Assembly (NCBI RefSeq): GCF_947507565.1
Contig: NC_089175.1
Location: 558,001-622,000 of the forward strand
Direction of reading: 5' to 3'
Length of the DNA stretch: 64,000 bases
DNA from: Oscarella lobularis
Lineage: Eukaryota > Porifera > Homoscleromorpha > Homosclerophorida > Oscarellidae
The position numbers and the translations under genes are program-made. Positions 11,801 through 24,455 of the stretch are shown piece after piece (position 1 is the stretch's first letter; each line of letters starts with the position of its first letter). The notes beneath the pieces were generated by a model. That model was not told the origin of the DNA and did not search any database. It worked only from the letters and a program-made list of their open reading frames with translations.

Positions 11801-14800
11801 AACGGTGTCTATTTATTTCTTTTCTCTTTTAATATTTTTTTCCAAGATTTTACATACGCAATGCAACTGCTATGTTTGCCGTTGGTCAACAGTGCCCGAA
11901 ATTCGAAGTTCCCGGGCCCAAATCAAAGAAAACGAGCAATCACGTAAAAGACTTTCTTCAGGTAATCTTTTGTGGGAGAGGGGGATCCCCATCTTTTGCG
12001 TGTGAACTTTTCGTCTTAGGGCTTTATCTATCGTTTGTTCTTGGCGAGCGAGGACGATCCCAGGCGAATTCGCATGGAGGACATTCGCAGAGCGTTTCCT
12101 CACCTCTCGGAGAGTAGCATTCGAAAGCGCTTGAAGGGCTGCGCGGATTTCAATCGAACAGGTACACGCAAACAGAACCGTCATCGTCGCCAACGTGATT
12201 TCGTTTCGAAGGAAGTGACTCCGGCTGGTGGCGACTGAAGGACAACTTCCGTTTGCCGTCCGAGGAGGAACTACGCGCGATGGTGTCTCCAGAGCAGTGC
12301 TGCGCCTTCTATTCCATGCTGGCAGCCAAGCAGAGACTCGAGGCACTTTAATTAACAGACTCTCAGTGATTAATCTGACACTTGATATTCCATCTATAGG
12401 ACGCTGGCTACGGTGGGAAGTCTCTCTTTACACCAGACGACGATATGGAGGAAGATTCGCAGAAGATTGATGACGAGGTACGGGGGAGGGAAAAACAATT
12501 TTCCGCCATCGTTCTGGGATTTTCCGTTAGGTGCGGACAGCGCCGTGGAATACGACGCGCCACTTCATCAACGCCGCTCAGGGCAAGTGTCTTCTCGACG
12601 TCAACGGTCCCGCCGATCCGACGGGCTGCGGCGAAGGGTTCTCGTACATTCGAATACCGAACAAACCGATGGCCGGAAAAGAGGAGGCGACGGAGAAAAA
12701 GAAGCAGAAAACCGTCACCGGAACGGACGCGGATCTTCGAAAACTGTTGCTCAAAGACGGTCGCGACGTTCTTCGAAGATTCAACGTACCGGAGGAAGAG
12801 GTAGGAGCGAGAACGAGATTTTTTTTAAAGAAGTACGTATTTTGACGATACTTCTTTAGATTCAGAAGCTGTCGCGTTGGGAAGTCGTAGACGTCGTTCG
12901 GGCCATGTCTACGCAAGCGGCAAAGCAGGGCGAAGGAGGTAGAGTGGGCGTCGTTGGAAGGGGAAAGTTCGTTCATCTTCTCGCGGTCTCCTAGAGACGA
13001 GTCGGTTTGCTCGAGGGAATCGATTTTCTATCGCCGAACACCAAGAACGTTATAAAGACGAATGCCAGCGAATATTTGATCTTCAGAATACGTAAGTATT
13101 AATTAATATTTCATATTTTTTTCTCTCGGGTGATTTTGAAAAATTGCGTTCTAGTGTTCTCTCTTCCGATGCCGTCTTGTCGACGGATGAGGGAAGCAGC
13201 AGCGAAGAGGATGACGAATACGACAAGCTGGAAAAGGATCTCGAGAGTCTGATTATGAGCAAAAAGACAAAGAGTCAGGTAGACAGCAATCCAATTTCAT
13301 TTTTCACTTCACCGTCTTTTTTTTTTCTTTCGTTAGTATACGTATGAACAGGAAGAGGAGGAAAGGAAAGCGCTAAAGAAGCGCATTGAAGAAGACGTAA
13401 GTTCTCCTCTTCTTCCCCTAGTCTCCTATTTCTTCTCTTCTTATTTAGTCAGGAACCAAGTCATCTCAAGAAAGCAAGAAAACGAAAAAAAACTACACGC
13501 GCTCCCATATTTCACTTCTCGTTCTCTAGATCCGAATTCTCGCGGAGGTGATGACGATGACGTCAATTCGGTTGGGAGTTTCGACTCGTCTGCAGTCGCT
13601 GGTTCGCGTCGACTCGTCATCTATCGGACGTTTCGTCAGGACGGGCGCGAGTACGTTCGCCGGGAGGTGGTGAAAAAGCCGTCGGTCATCGACGCCTACG
13701 TGAAGATCGCGTCGAACAAGGATCGCAATTTGAAGGCTCAGTTTGCGAGTCAAGACGACCAGCACCGCGAGGAAATGAAGAAGGAGCGAAGACGAATACA
13801 AGAGCAGTTGAGACGCTTGAAACGAAGCAAGGAAAGAGAAAAAACGAAGCCGCAAAAACCGAAGAAGGAAAAGATCAAACCCGAACTACAGGTACACGAC
13901 TCAAACATTCATAAAAAAAAATATGCGTTTGCGATTCGCGTGGGGGAAATTTTTAGTTGAAATGCGGCGCCTGCGGTCAGAAGGGTCACATGAAGACGAA
14001 CAAGAACTGTCCCAAATATAATAAAAGCGGAGCTGCTGCGTTGGCTCCTCCGGCCGCCGTCGCCGCCGCCGGTGCCGCGAGTGCGGTTACCCCGACGACC
14101 GACGCGACGGCGGCCGGCGGCGCGTCCGCACCGCCGGCTCGCGCGGTAACGACGCCCATCATCGTGGCAATGACGGAAGAACAGCAGGCGGCCGAAGAGT
14201 CGGTATTGACGAAAAACGATTTTCAAGTCCGGGTTGAAGGCACGAAGATATCGCTGAACAGAGCCTTCGTTGATCAGTACTATAAATACAATATGGATTT
14301 CCTTCTTATTTCTTTTTCTTTTAGTGCTGAGGACGTGCGGCGACGATCGCTGCTGTTGAGGGTTCCTAAACATGCTGGTATGGTGAAGAAATTGAGGGGT
14401 CGTCTATAATTTGCTCTCTACTGTAGTTAAGAAGAAGCCCCGCGGGCAAGATCACTGCGATTATCTTCAAAAGCGGCACAAGTCGGCGCAACGACGAAAG
14501 ACGTCGTCCGAACTCGAGCTGAGTAAAATCTTTGAGCAGATTCTTACGAAAATGAAGCAAGTGCACGAGGTATTCAGTGTACGAGAAAGCGCTTTAGACT
14601 TGTTTTGATTGGTGTATATCCATCCAGTCGCACCCGTTTCATGCTCCCGTGCCCGTGAAAATTGCGCCCGACTACTATGATATCATCAATCGGCCTATGG
14701 ATTTGCAAAAAATTCGAGAGGTATATGCCTCTTTTTAGTTGGGAAAAGAAATGCAGGAGGTCGCTGTTTTAGAACATTCGCGAGAAAGTGTATAAGAATC

Positions 14801-16145
14801 GAAACCAGTTTGTTGAACACGTTTGCCTAATTTTGAGCAACTGTCAAATCTATAACGGTTGGTATTTCTTTCGCCAAATTATGTGTATTTTATTTTAGCT
14901 CTTTCCTCATTTCAGGACAGCAAGATCCTCTATCCAAGAAAGCCCAGGAAATAGTTGACGTCTGCATGAGGGAAATGGAAAAGGCAACGTTGCTTTCCTT
15001 TTACGTAAAACGCGTACAATAGCGAGCTCTTACTTACTAGAACGAGGAAAAGATAACAGAATTGGAGAAAGAGATCAATCCGTTGCTGGGAGATGATCCT
15101 CAGGTACGTTAGTCTTTCGCTTACTTTCTCGCTTTTGCAACGCTCTTCTTCTCAGATGGCTTTCTCGTTTTTACTTGATCGAGTTATTGACCGAATGAAG
15201 TCCGTTCCTGATGTAAGTCGCGCACGTTTCACGCTCTCCTTATTAGGAATTGTATTTGGTGCAGTCTGCCGCCTTTCACCAGCCTGTCAATCGAAAGCAG
15301 GTCGCTGATTACTACGACGTTGTCAAGGAGCCAATGGACTTGGAAACTCTCAGACTGGTCAACAGTCAAACTAATGATAGATTCATAGAGATTACCCTTT
15401 TTCCTCTCGCAGCACGTGCACGATTTTCGCACTCGAGAAGAGTTCATGGAGCAAGCACAATTGATTGAATCTAATTGCGTTCTCTACAACGGTATTCCGC
15501 GAGAGGATCATAAGGGGGCAATTTTTTTAATGCAATGCGTTTGTAGGACCAGACGTCCCTCTTACGCAGATTTCTCGACGAATCCTCACCGTATGCCGTG
15601 AAGCTTTAGCATCGGTACGTGACGAAGAGCCTATCTATCTTAATAAATTTTCTCTTTACGATTAGTTGGACGAACAACTGACGAGTCTAGAAGAAGAAAT
15701 TCTAATGCTTCCAGACGAGGCTGACAGTTTAGTGGATGACAGTCGGTCGCGTCCCGAAAGCGTTGACAGAGACGAGTCGTCCATGCATTCCAAAGGGGAC
15801 ACTCCGCTCGGCGGTGAGTGCAACCAATTTCTTATATAAAGGCTATTTTGTACGATGTGATGTTCAGGCGCAGTTGGAATTGTTCCCCATCCGTTGTCTT
15901 TGTCTGACGACGCGTCGCTTGGCAGCAGTATGATGCCCGGCGACCTGATGGGGTTCGGTCAGCCGGCACCGGATTTCCGAAGTTCTCTGCTCATGCAGGA
16001 TCTTGAGGCAAGTGACGACGACGATGACGATGACGAGGAGGAAGAGTATGCAAGACAACGTCTCGCTCCTCCAGTGCGAAACGCCGAGGTCTCTGATGAT
16101 GAGAGGGACATTGATTTTGAGCCAGACGCAGACGTAGATGAATAG
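8813..16145 (+). CDS. TAF1: TFIID subunit 1
   Basis: Largest subunit of the general transcription factor TFIID; nuclear scaffold for TBP, TAF7 and core promoter contacts. The start at 8813 gives an acidic N-terminus with [18 protein letters not shown], the TAND1 segment that binds TBP. Downstream come [14 protein letters not shown] and [10 protein letters not shown] (about 9400-9490), the paired WEDDIIW/WEDDVIF boxes (10055 and 10540), the central DUF3591 (HAT/RAPiD) block with [17 protein letters not shown] and [15 protein letters not shown] (about 11150-12350), and the winged-helix segment [20 protein letters not shown] (about 12060). A zinc knuckle [17 protein letters not shown] lies at about 13963-14013. 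Two bromodomains follow (about 14510-14990 and 15150-15610), each with DYYD and the acetyl-lysine Asn in YNG. The tail is acidic (15985-16145) and ends at TAG 16143-16145. Many short introns. It is convergent with TMEM50. Confidence 0.95.
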
Positions 16146-16353
16146 AGTGCTGTAAGGTAATAACGCGAGCCCAGGAATAGAGCCAAACACCCCCTCTGGA
16201 AACAATTAAACCGATCCGGTAGTGCGTCTCTTACTAAAAAGCGAGTGACGGTGGACCGTTGGTAGTTTGTGGAGTAAACGAAAGATTTTAATTCGCTTAT
16301 TATCTACACTTAAACGGGCACGTTGTGTGTAACACGATCTAAATGTTTATGAT
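16146..16353. other. Convergent 3' spacer between TAF1 and TMEM50
   Basis: 208 bp between facing stop codons, expected to contain both 3' UTRs. I see no gene or strong motif. Confidence 0.6.
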
Positions 16354-17298
<945 letters not shown>

Positions 17299-17350
17299 TG
17301 TTCCGTTCGGTTCTTCCCTACACCAAGAGCGCGCGTTAGCCGTAAACAAA
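17299..17350. promoter_or_regulatory. 52-bp divergent spacer between TMEM50 and FREM1-type gene
   Basis: Only 52 bp separate the two ATGs, so transcription start sites must lie in this spacer or inside the opposite gene's first exon, unless an upstream non-coding exon exists. No TATA box is seen. The shared-promoter role is inferred from spacing. Confidence 0.45.
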
Positions 17351-20300
17351 ATGGCATTCGGCCTTTTGTTCTTCGCAAGCCTTTGCTTGGAAGTAGCATC
17401 CGGCTCGCTCATCAGCGTTAACACAGGCCTATCGGTCGAACGCGGTCGTGCCGTGTTTCTCCAACCGGAAAACCTAGCCGTACGACCGACGGCGAGAACA
17501 ACGGGATCGTCGCGCTGCCTTTTCACCGTTCTCGCAACGGACACGACGACGTCGCGCTTCGGCTCGCTCTATCCGACGACATTCGACTGCACGGTGCCGC
17601 CGAATCGCGTCCAGTACTTCCATTTGGGCTCGCCGCGCGCGACGCGCGATCGTCTCGCAATCGAACTGCGATTCTTCGCCGCCAACGCGACAATCGTCGA
17701 ACTCGTCGACGTAATCGTAACCGTCGTCGAACCGGCGCGCGATCGCGTCGTAGCGAACGTGAAAATCGACGCTCTGACGGTCGATCGTCTCGCCGGCCAA
17801 TCGCAAGCGATCGACGAACGCGTCGTCGATTTTCTCTACAATCGTCGCTCGATATCGTGTCGCCTGTCGACGCTCGCGATACCGCGCGACGCGCCCTCGT
17901 ACGGGCGTCTCGTCGGCGCTCGCGTCGACGAGCCGAGCGTCGATTGCGACGAGTTTCTCGTCGCCGGCACGCGCTACGAGCACAACGGGCAGCGTTCGCC
18001 CGACGTCGATTACGTGCCGTTTTCCGTCGAATTGACCGACGTCGACGACGACGTCGTCGTTGCTACGCAACGGTTTTGGATTCGCGTCGACGTGTCGTCG
18101 GCCGATCCGAATCAACCGCCGAGCGCTCTGATTGGCTCTCTTTTCTATATCACCGTCAATGAATTCGTTACGACTGCCGTCACGCCGTCGACGTTGAGTG
18201 TCGCCGATGGCGAAACGCCGTCACGTGACGTTATTATTGAAATAGTTCGTTTTCCGGACTCGTCCAGCGGCGTTCTATTTCACGCCGATTATCCGGAAGC
18301 GCCGCTTCGCGCGTTTCGTCAATCGGACATCGACGATTTGAAAATTTTATTTCGTTCGGCGAGCGTCAACTCGGTTCAGCAAACGGAAACCGAGTTAGTT
18401 GCAATCGATTTAGAAGGAAGTCGTTCGTTGCCTATTATATTCACGTTCTACGTTCAACCGATGAAGACTCAATCGCCAGTTGTGACAGTGAATCGCGGTC
18501 TTTTTCTCCTCGAAGGCCAATCGCGAGTCATTCTACCCAACGTGAATCTTCAGATTGCAGATGCGGACGATCGAAGCGCTATTCGCTTGACGGCGACGCG
18601 CGGTCCGCGTTGGGGCCGACTTCTCGTCGGCGGCACGCGACGAATCGGTTTTCCCATTCGCGACTTCGACGACGGCATTGTCGTGTACGAACACGATCAC
18701 GGCGACGAGCGTCGCGACGACATCGAGTTCGTCGCGATCGACGGCGACGGAAACGACGTTCGTTTTCTCTTTCAAATTCGCGTCGAACCCGTCGACGATC
18801 AGCCGCCGTATCTCGTCAATCAGGTGATCGTGTCCGTACGAAAGGGCGGTCACGTGCTCATACGGACTAGCGATTTGAAAGCGGAAGACGCCGAGTCGGA
18901 GGATTCCGCTATCGTTTACGTTATTAAAACGTTTCCTATGTACGGAACGCTATCGCGACATCCCAAGGGTATATATAGGAAAAAACTAGCCGATGAAAAC
19001 GTGAAGACGTTCACTCAAAGCGACATCAATAACGGATTAATTTATTACAAACACAACGGCGGAAGTGTTCGCTCTATCAACCCTCCCTTCGATTTCTTCT
19101 CCTTCGTCGTGACGGATGACAACGTTCCGCCGAACGAGTCCGACCTGACGACGTTCACGATATCCGTCTCGTCGGCGGACATCTATCGACCGGTGAAAAG
19201 CGTCGACGCGACGCTGGAGTTGTTCGCCGATGAAGGCGGCGAGAAAGCGTTGAATCGACGCGCGCTGTCCTATCGCGACGACGACTCGGACGACGACGCG
19301 CTCGTCGTGCAAATAGTTCGCGCTCCCTACTACGTTGACGATCCGCGTCGGCGACCGCGCGCGGGCCGACTGACGCGTCGCTACGACGACACCGGCGACG
19401 TTGTCGTCGTCGAAATGTTTACGCAAAAAGAAGTGAACTACGAGAAAATTGTCTATGAAGCGCCGCGCAACGAAATCGGGTCTCGTCCCCGGTTCGTTCG
19501 ATTCGATTTTCGCGTTTCTGATCCGGCTGGAAATGCCCTTCGCGGCGTTCAATCTCTCAATATTACCCTCTTGCCGGTTAATAATCAAAAACCCGTTGTT
19601 ACAACGCGTCCCGTCGTCGTTTCTCAAGGCGAAACGGTCGTCATTAGCTCGCGATTTCTCTACGCGACCGACGTGGATACGACGTCGAGTGAGATCGCGA
19701 TTCGAGTTGCTGTTCAGCCGCTTTACGGCGTGCTCGCTTTAAGTCGTTCGTCGAACGGCGACGACGACGACGACGACGACCTTCGTCTACAACTAAACGA
19801 TCTAAATCGAAATCGCTTTTCGTACGTTCACGACGGAACGCGACGTTCGACTGTCGATTCGTTCGTCGTCGTCGTAAGCGACGGCGTTCATTATGTGCAG
19901 CAAGTCGTGACGATTCGAATCGAGCTCGCTCCCACCGAACCTCCGCCGTCTGTCGTCATGATTTCCGACGTGTTTTTGACGGTGTCGGAAAAGGGTCGCG
20001 TTCGATTGACCGAGTCGACGCTCCTCTCGCTCGTACCCGCCAATCGTTTGGCGACGTCGTTTCGAGTGAGTCGACAGCCGCGCGTCGGTCGAATCGTCGT
20101 CTCGGGCCGAATCGCGACGATCTTCGACGCAACTCAACTAGCATTCGGCGTCGTTTTCTACAAACACGACGGCGAAATCGGCTCGAATGAGATCAGCGAC
20201 GCGTTTGAATTAATAGCCATCGTCAACGGAGAAATCGTACAGAACGGAACGAACGTAAACGTGCGTATTCGTCCGATCGACGACGATCCTCCCGTCATAA

Positions 20301-23300
20301 GAACGAGCGCTCGACTCGTTGTAAACGAAGGCGGTCGCGCCGCGTTTTCCGCGCGCCATCTCAACGCAGTCGATCGCGACTCGCCCGATAGCGCGATCCG
20401 ATTCGTCTTGAACGCGTCCTGTCGGTACGGTTTCATTGAAGATCTCACGCCGGCTCGCGGATCGGAATTCGTTCCCATCGACGTGCCGCGAACGGAGTTT
20501 CCTCTCGCGCACGTGCGCGCCGGCAACGTGCGATACGTGCAGAGTCGACACGACGGCTTCGAACTGACGATCGATCGATGTCACGTGCGAGCGACGGACG
20601 GAAAAAATTGGTCGCCAGTGAAAACGATTCGCATTAACGTCGAACCCGTCAACGACGAAACACCGACGATAAAAGTAAATGAAAAATTACGAGTCACCGA
20701 AGGTGAAACGGCGGTTCTTCCGCGAAATCTTTTGACGATCAAAGACGCCGACGTTCCCGGCGATACGTTAACTCTCCAAGTGACGACTCGTCCGCGTTAC
20801 GGTAAGCTTCTGAATCGGCGAAACGAGACGAACGAGTTCGCCGCGAGTGCGATCGACGCCGGCGACGTCGTCTACGCGCACGACGACTCGGAATCGAGTC
20901 GCGATTCGTTTCGAATTCGAGCGTCGGACGGCGTTCACGCGTCGTCCGACGTCGTCGTCGTCGTCGACGTGTCGCCGGTCGACGACGTGCCGCCGCGCGT
21001 CGTCGTGAACGCGGGGTTTACGACGTACGTCGGCGAGGTGGAATATTTTACGAATCGCACGCTATTGGCACTCGACGTCGATTCGCCGAAACGACGAATA
21101 ACGTACGTAGTCGAATACGAACACGGCGAAGGCCTTCTCGCAAGTGTCAACGGCGAGGGTCAACGACGACTCGGCGTCGGCAAGAATTTCACTCAGGCGG
21201 ACATCGACAACGGGGTGATTCTCTACAAACACATTCGCGAGCAGACGGACGGCGCGGTGAAGCGCGATTATTTTCGTTTCGCTTTGACCGACGGGTATAG
21301 TTCGCCAACGGACGTTTTCTTTTTCGTGACGATTTTGCCTTCCGCTTCGTCGTCGTCCAAACTTCGCGTCGTGAGCAAAATCGCGCGAGTGAGAGAAGGC
21401 GGACGACTCGTCATAACGACGGATTTATTGACGGCGTCCGACGGAACGGCGACGACGAAAGACATTATTTTCACCGTGACGAGTCCGCCGAGGTCGGGCC
21501 GACTCGAACGCGCCGACGCCGCGGGAACGCCACTCGCCGAATTCACCCAGTTGAATTTAGCCGAAAACAAAATCCTATACGTTCACACGAGTCGAGGCGA
21601 GGAAGCCTACGACGCATTCGATTTTCGCGTGACAAACGGAATTCAATTCTTCCCGCGCACGTTCGTCGTCATGATCGATCCGATCGACGATTCCCTTCCC
21701 GTCGTCGAATTCTACCCGGTCGACGCGAAATACGGCGCGACGACGATTTTTTCCTTGCTCGACCTGAACGCCGTCGACGCCGACACGGCGCCGGATCGCG
21801 TCGTCTACGTGCTCGCGACTGTGCCGGCTCACGGGCGTCTCGTTCGTCGAACCGGCAATAGGTACGATTCGCTCGAAGGTCGGTTTTCTCAACGAGACGT
21901 CGACGACGGTTTGATTGGGTACGAGCACGACGGCGACGACGACTCGAGCAGTTCCGACTCGTTTCGATTTTTCGTCTCGGACGGCGTCAATTCCGGTTTT
22001 CACGTGCATCCCGATCTTCGGACGGTCGTGACGGCAGCGCAGACGTTTCGCATCACCATTGTGGGCGGGTCCAAATCGAAGCCGACGGTAGTAGCTTCGT
22101 CAATCTTCGGCCTGGTGGAACTCGCCGATCGCTCGATTGGCATTGTTCTAAGTCCCTTTCTACAATCGTCGCGCGGAAATGAAACGAGCGAGAAATTGAC
22201 GTACGAAGTGACGACGTCGCCCGTTCACGGTCATTTAGTCGCGAATGGAAGAGCCGTGACTTTTACGCAGGCCGACGTCTCCGCTGGCATCGTCGCTTAC
22301 GTGCTCGATTTGCCGTACGACGAAGACGTCGTTAGTGATTCGTTTAGCGTCGTCGTCACGGCGTCGGACGGCGCCCAATCGGCTCCCGCTGTCGTGCGAA
22401 TTGATTGGGCGTGGATTTTTATTGAAAAGCAGGATTATGTCGTTCGCGAAGGCGACGCGACGCACGTCGATGTCGTCGTTCTTCGTCGCGGCTCTCTCGA
22501 TCAATCGGCGTTCGTTTCCATTGCGGCGATTGACGAGACGGCGCGAAACGGCGTCAACTTTGCGACGAGTAGAGCGGAATTGCTTCAATTCAATCCCGGC
22601 GACAATCGTAAAACGTGGCGAGTGGAGATCAAGAACGACGAAGAAGTGGCGGCAGGTGGACAGGCTGTAACGCTAAGAATAATTCTGTCGAATGCACTCA
22701 AAGCTCTCACATTTCCCGGTCGCAATCATTCGAGAATATCCATTCTCGAGGATGATCTCTTCGGTAAGAAGAGAGGATTGCGTGGAATGGCACTTCGTAA
22801 ATTGTCGGGGTATTTTAGCTAGCACGGCTCCGGCGGAAGCTTCCGCTGATCCAACGACGATGAGCGAAGTGACAACCACACCTAGTGGTCCCTCGCTAGG
22901 AACGACCGCAAAAGCGACGACGGCCACTACAACGGCCGCGGTCACCACTGCGACGACGACTACGGCGGCGGCCACTACTGCTGCTACTACTACGACGGCG
23001 GCCACTACTGCTGCTACTACTACGACGGCGGCCACTACTGCTGCTACTACTACGACGGCGGCCACTACTGCTGCTACTACTACGACGGCGGCCACTACTG
23101 CTGCTACTACTACGACGGCGGCCACTACTGCTGCTACTACTACGACGGCGGCCACTACTGCTGCTACTACTACGACGGCGGCAGCTACGACGCTGACGCC
23201 AACGAAACCGACTACTGATTTCACTGTTGAGGTATATGATATTAATAATTAGGGCTGCCAATATTACATGGCAAGTGATTGGAGACTCGAGATGATAATC

Positions 23301-24192
23301 CTAGCTTTTCTTTTCTATTAGACTACCGGTTACGAAACAACTGCAAGTCAAACGGTCAGTATAGTGACTGACCGTGACGTACGTTCACATGTGATTTATG
23401 CTCCTCATATTGATTCATTTTTTTGCTAAAGGTGACACCGACTACGAGTTTGTCACCGTCGACTCCGACTTCAACACCGAGTTCAACGCCGACTCCTTCG
23501 ACGACAAGTCCAACTCCGACCGCCACGGTGAGGGCAGCATTTTTTGTACGCGATACTTTTATCAATAGCTGATGCATTTGCGTCTAGCCCACCCCTCCTA
23601 CTTGCCTTGGTCACACAGGTGCGACGCTGTTCTATACTACTCTAGCCTACACTGAGCGTTATTTATTTAAGGTTGGACAACTGTCAACTCAAAATGCTAC
23701 AAAATGATAACGATGAAAACGGATTGGGCGGCTGCTCGTCGTACTTGCCGCAGGGAGTAAGTCATTGGCTTTTGTACAATACAAACATATTCAACGTGGG
23801 AATTTCAGACTCAGGGGGTCCGACTTGTTTATCGTCAAAACGCAGGAGGAAATTGAGTTGCTTCGTACACTATGCGTCAAATCCTGCTGGATTGGTGCGA
23901 TCGCTTTTGATTTATTTTCAATTCTATTTTATTATTTCCTAAGGTATACGTCTTGTTAACGACTTGACGCCCAAGTGGATAGATCAAAGCATTGTGACAA
24001 CTAGCGCTTGGGGCAACAAACGGCCTCCCGCTTACGACTCAGAAAAGAATCGAAACTGCGTCGTGGCCACTGATAGTCACTGGAAGACGAACAACTGCAG
24101 CACGACGCGCGTCTTTGTCTGCCAGTTCCCCTCTTCAGACAGGTAAGTATAGTATAGGAAAACTGTTGACTCTCAGTTTTAGTGTAGCATAA
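17351..24192 (+). CDS. FREM1: FREM1-type extracellular matrix protein (12 CSPG repeats, Calx-beta, C-type lectin)
   Basis: A 5.4-kb first exon (17351-22763) is followed by eight short ones (22819-23231, 23322-23354, 23432-23527, 23588-23618, 23672-23756, 23809-23894, 23944-24142, 24183-24192). Signal peptide: MAFGLLFFASLCLEVASG. I count twelve consecutive CSPG/NG2-type repeats between about residues 255 and 1690, recognisable by motifs such as FTQADIDNGVILYKH, PRYGKL and DSFRIRASDG. One Calx-beta domain follows (about 1695-1800, ending ISILEDD), then a Thr/Ala/Ser/Pro-rich linker (exons 2-5) and a C-terminal C-type lectin domain (GWTTVNSKCYKM, WIGIRLVND, NCVVATDSHW, TRVFVCQF). This order is that of vertebrate FREM1, a basement-membrane protein that assembles with FRAS1 and FREM2 and is needed for epithelial-mesenchymal adhesion. 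The mucin-like linker between Calx-beta and lectin is unusual. Codons strongly favour C/G at third positions. The end SSDSVA depends on a 10-base last exon; reading straight on at 24143 also stops soon. Confidence 0.88.
22981..23180 (+). repeat. 30-bp coding minisatellite (Thr/Ala mucin-like repeat)
   Basis: Six or more perfect head-to-tail copies of a 30-bp unit, in frame inside exon 2 of the FREM1-type gene, encoding a ten-residue Thr/Ala unit (TTAATTTTAA). The copies are identical at the DNA level, which indicates recent expansion and probable length polymorphism. Degenerate copies precede it (about 22915-22980). The Thr content predicts dense O-glycosylation of the linker. Confidence 0.95.
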
Positions 24193-24455
24193 ATTTTTAC
24201 TTGATTACTAAAACACCCACACACCGTGGCGGACCGTGGCACGTGGGCGCGGGTTCGGGCAATCCGATCCGGGAGTTCACTTTCTACACACTCGCCATTC
24301 TGTATTGCTCCCGAAAATCTTACCGTTCATCCTAGCTGGTTTTCGGCAGCTGCAGGGAATTGTTCGGGAAGCCCGCTTCCAGTAGGTTGCAGTAGAAACG
24401 ACGAAAGAAGCTTCTCGAAACATTTCCGCGTCTCGACGCATCGCGCAATTGCGCA
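24193..24455. other. Spacer between FREM1-type gene and HERC2
   Basis: 263 bp holding the 3' UTR of the upstream gene and the promoter/5' UTR of HERC2. I see no TATA box or AATAAA and no other gene. Confidence 0.5.

Noticed and set aside
22673-23261. Long open frames on the minus strand across the 30-bp repeat (Val/Ala-rich and Ser/Arg-rich)
   Set aside because: Produced by a stop-free tandem repeat read in other frames. The plus-strand Thr/Ala reading joins in frame with FREM1 exons on both sides.
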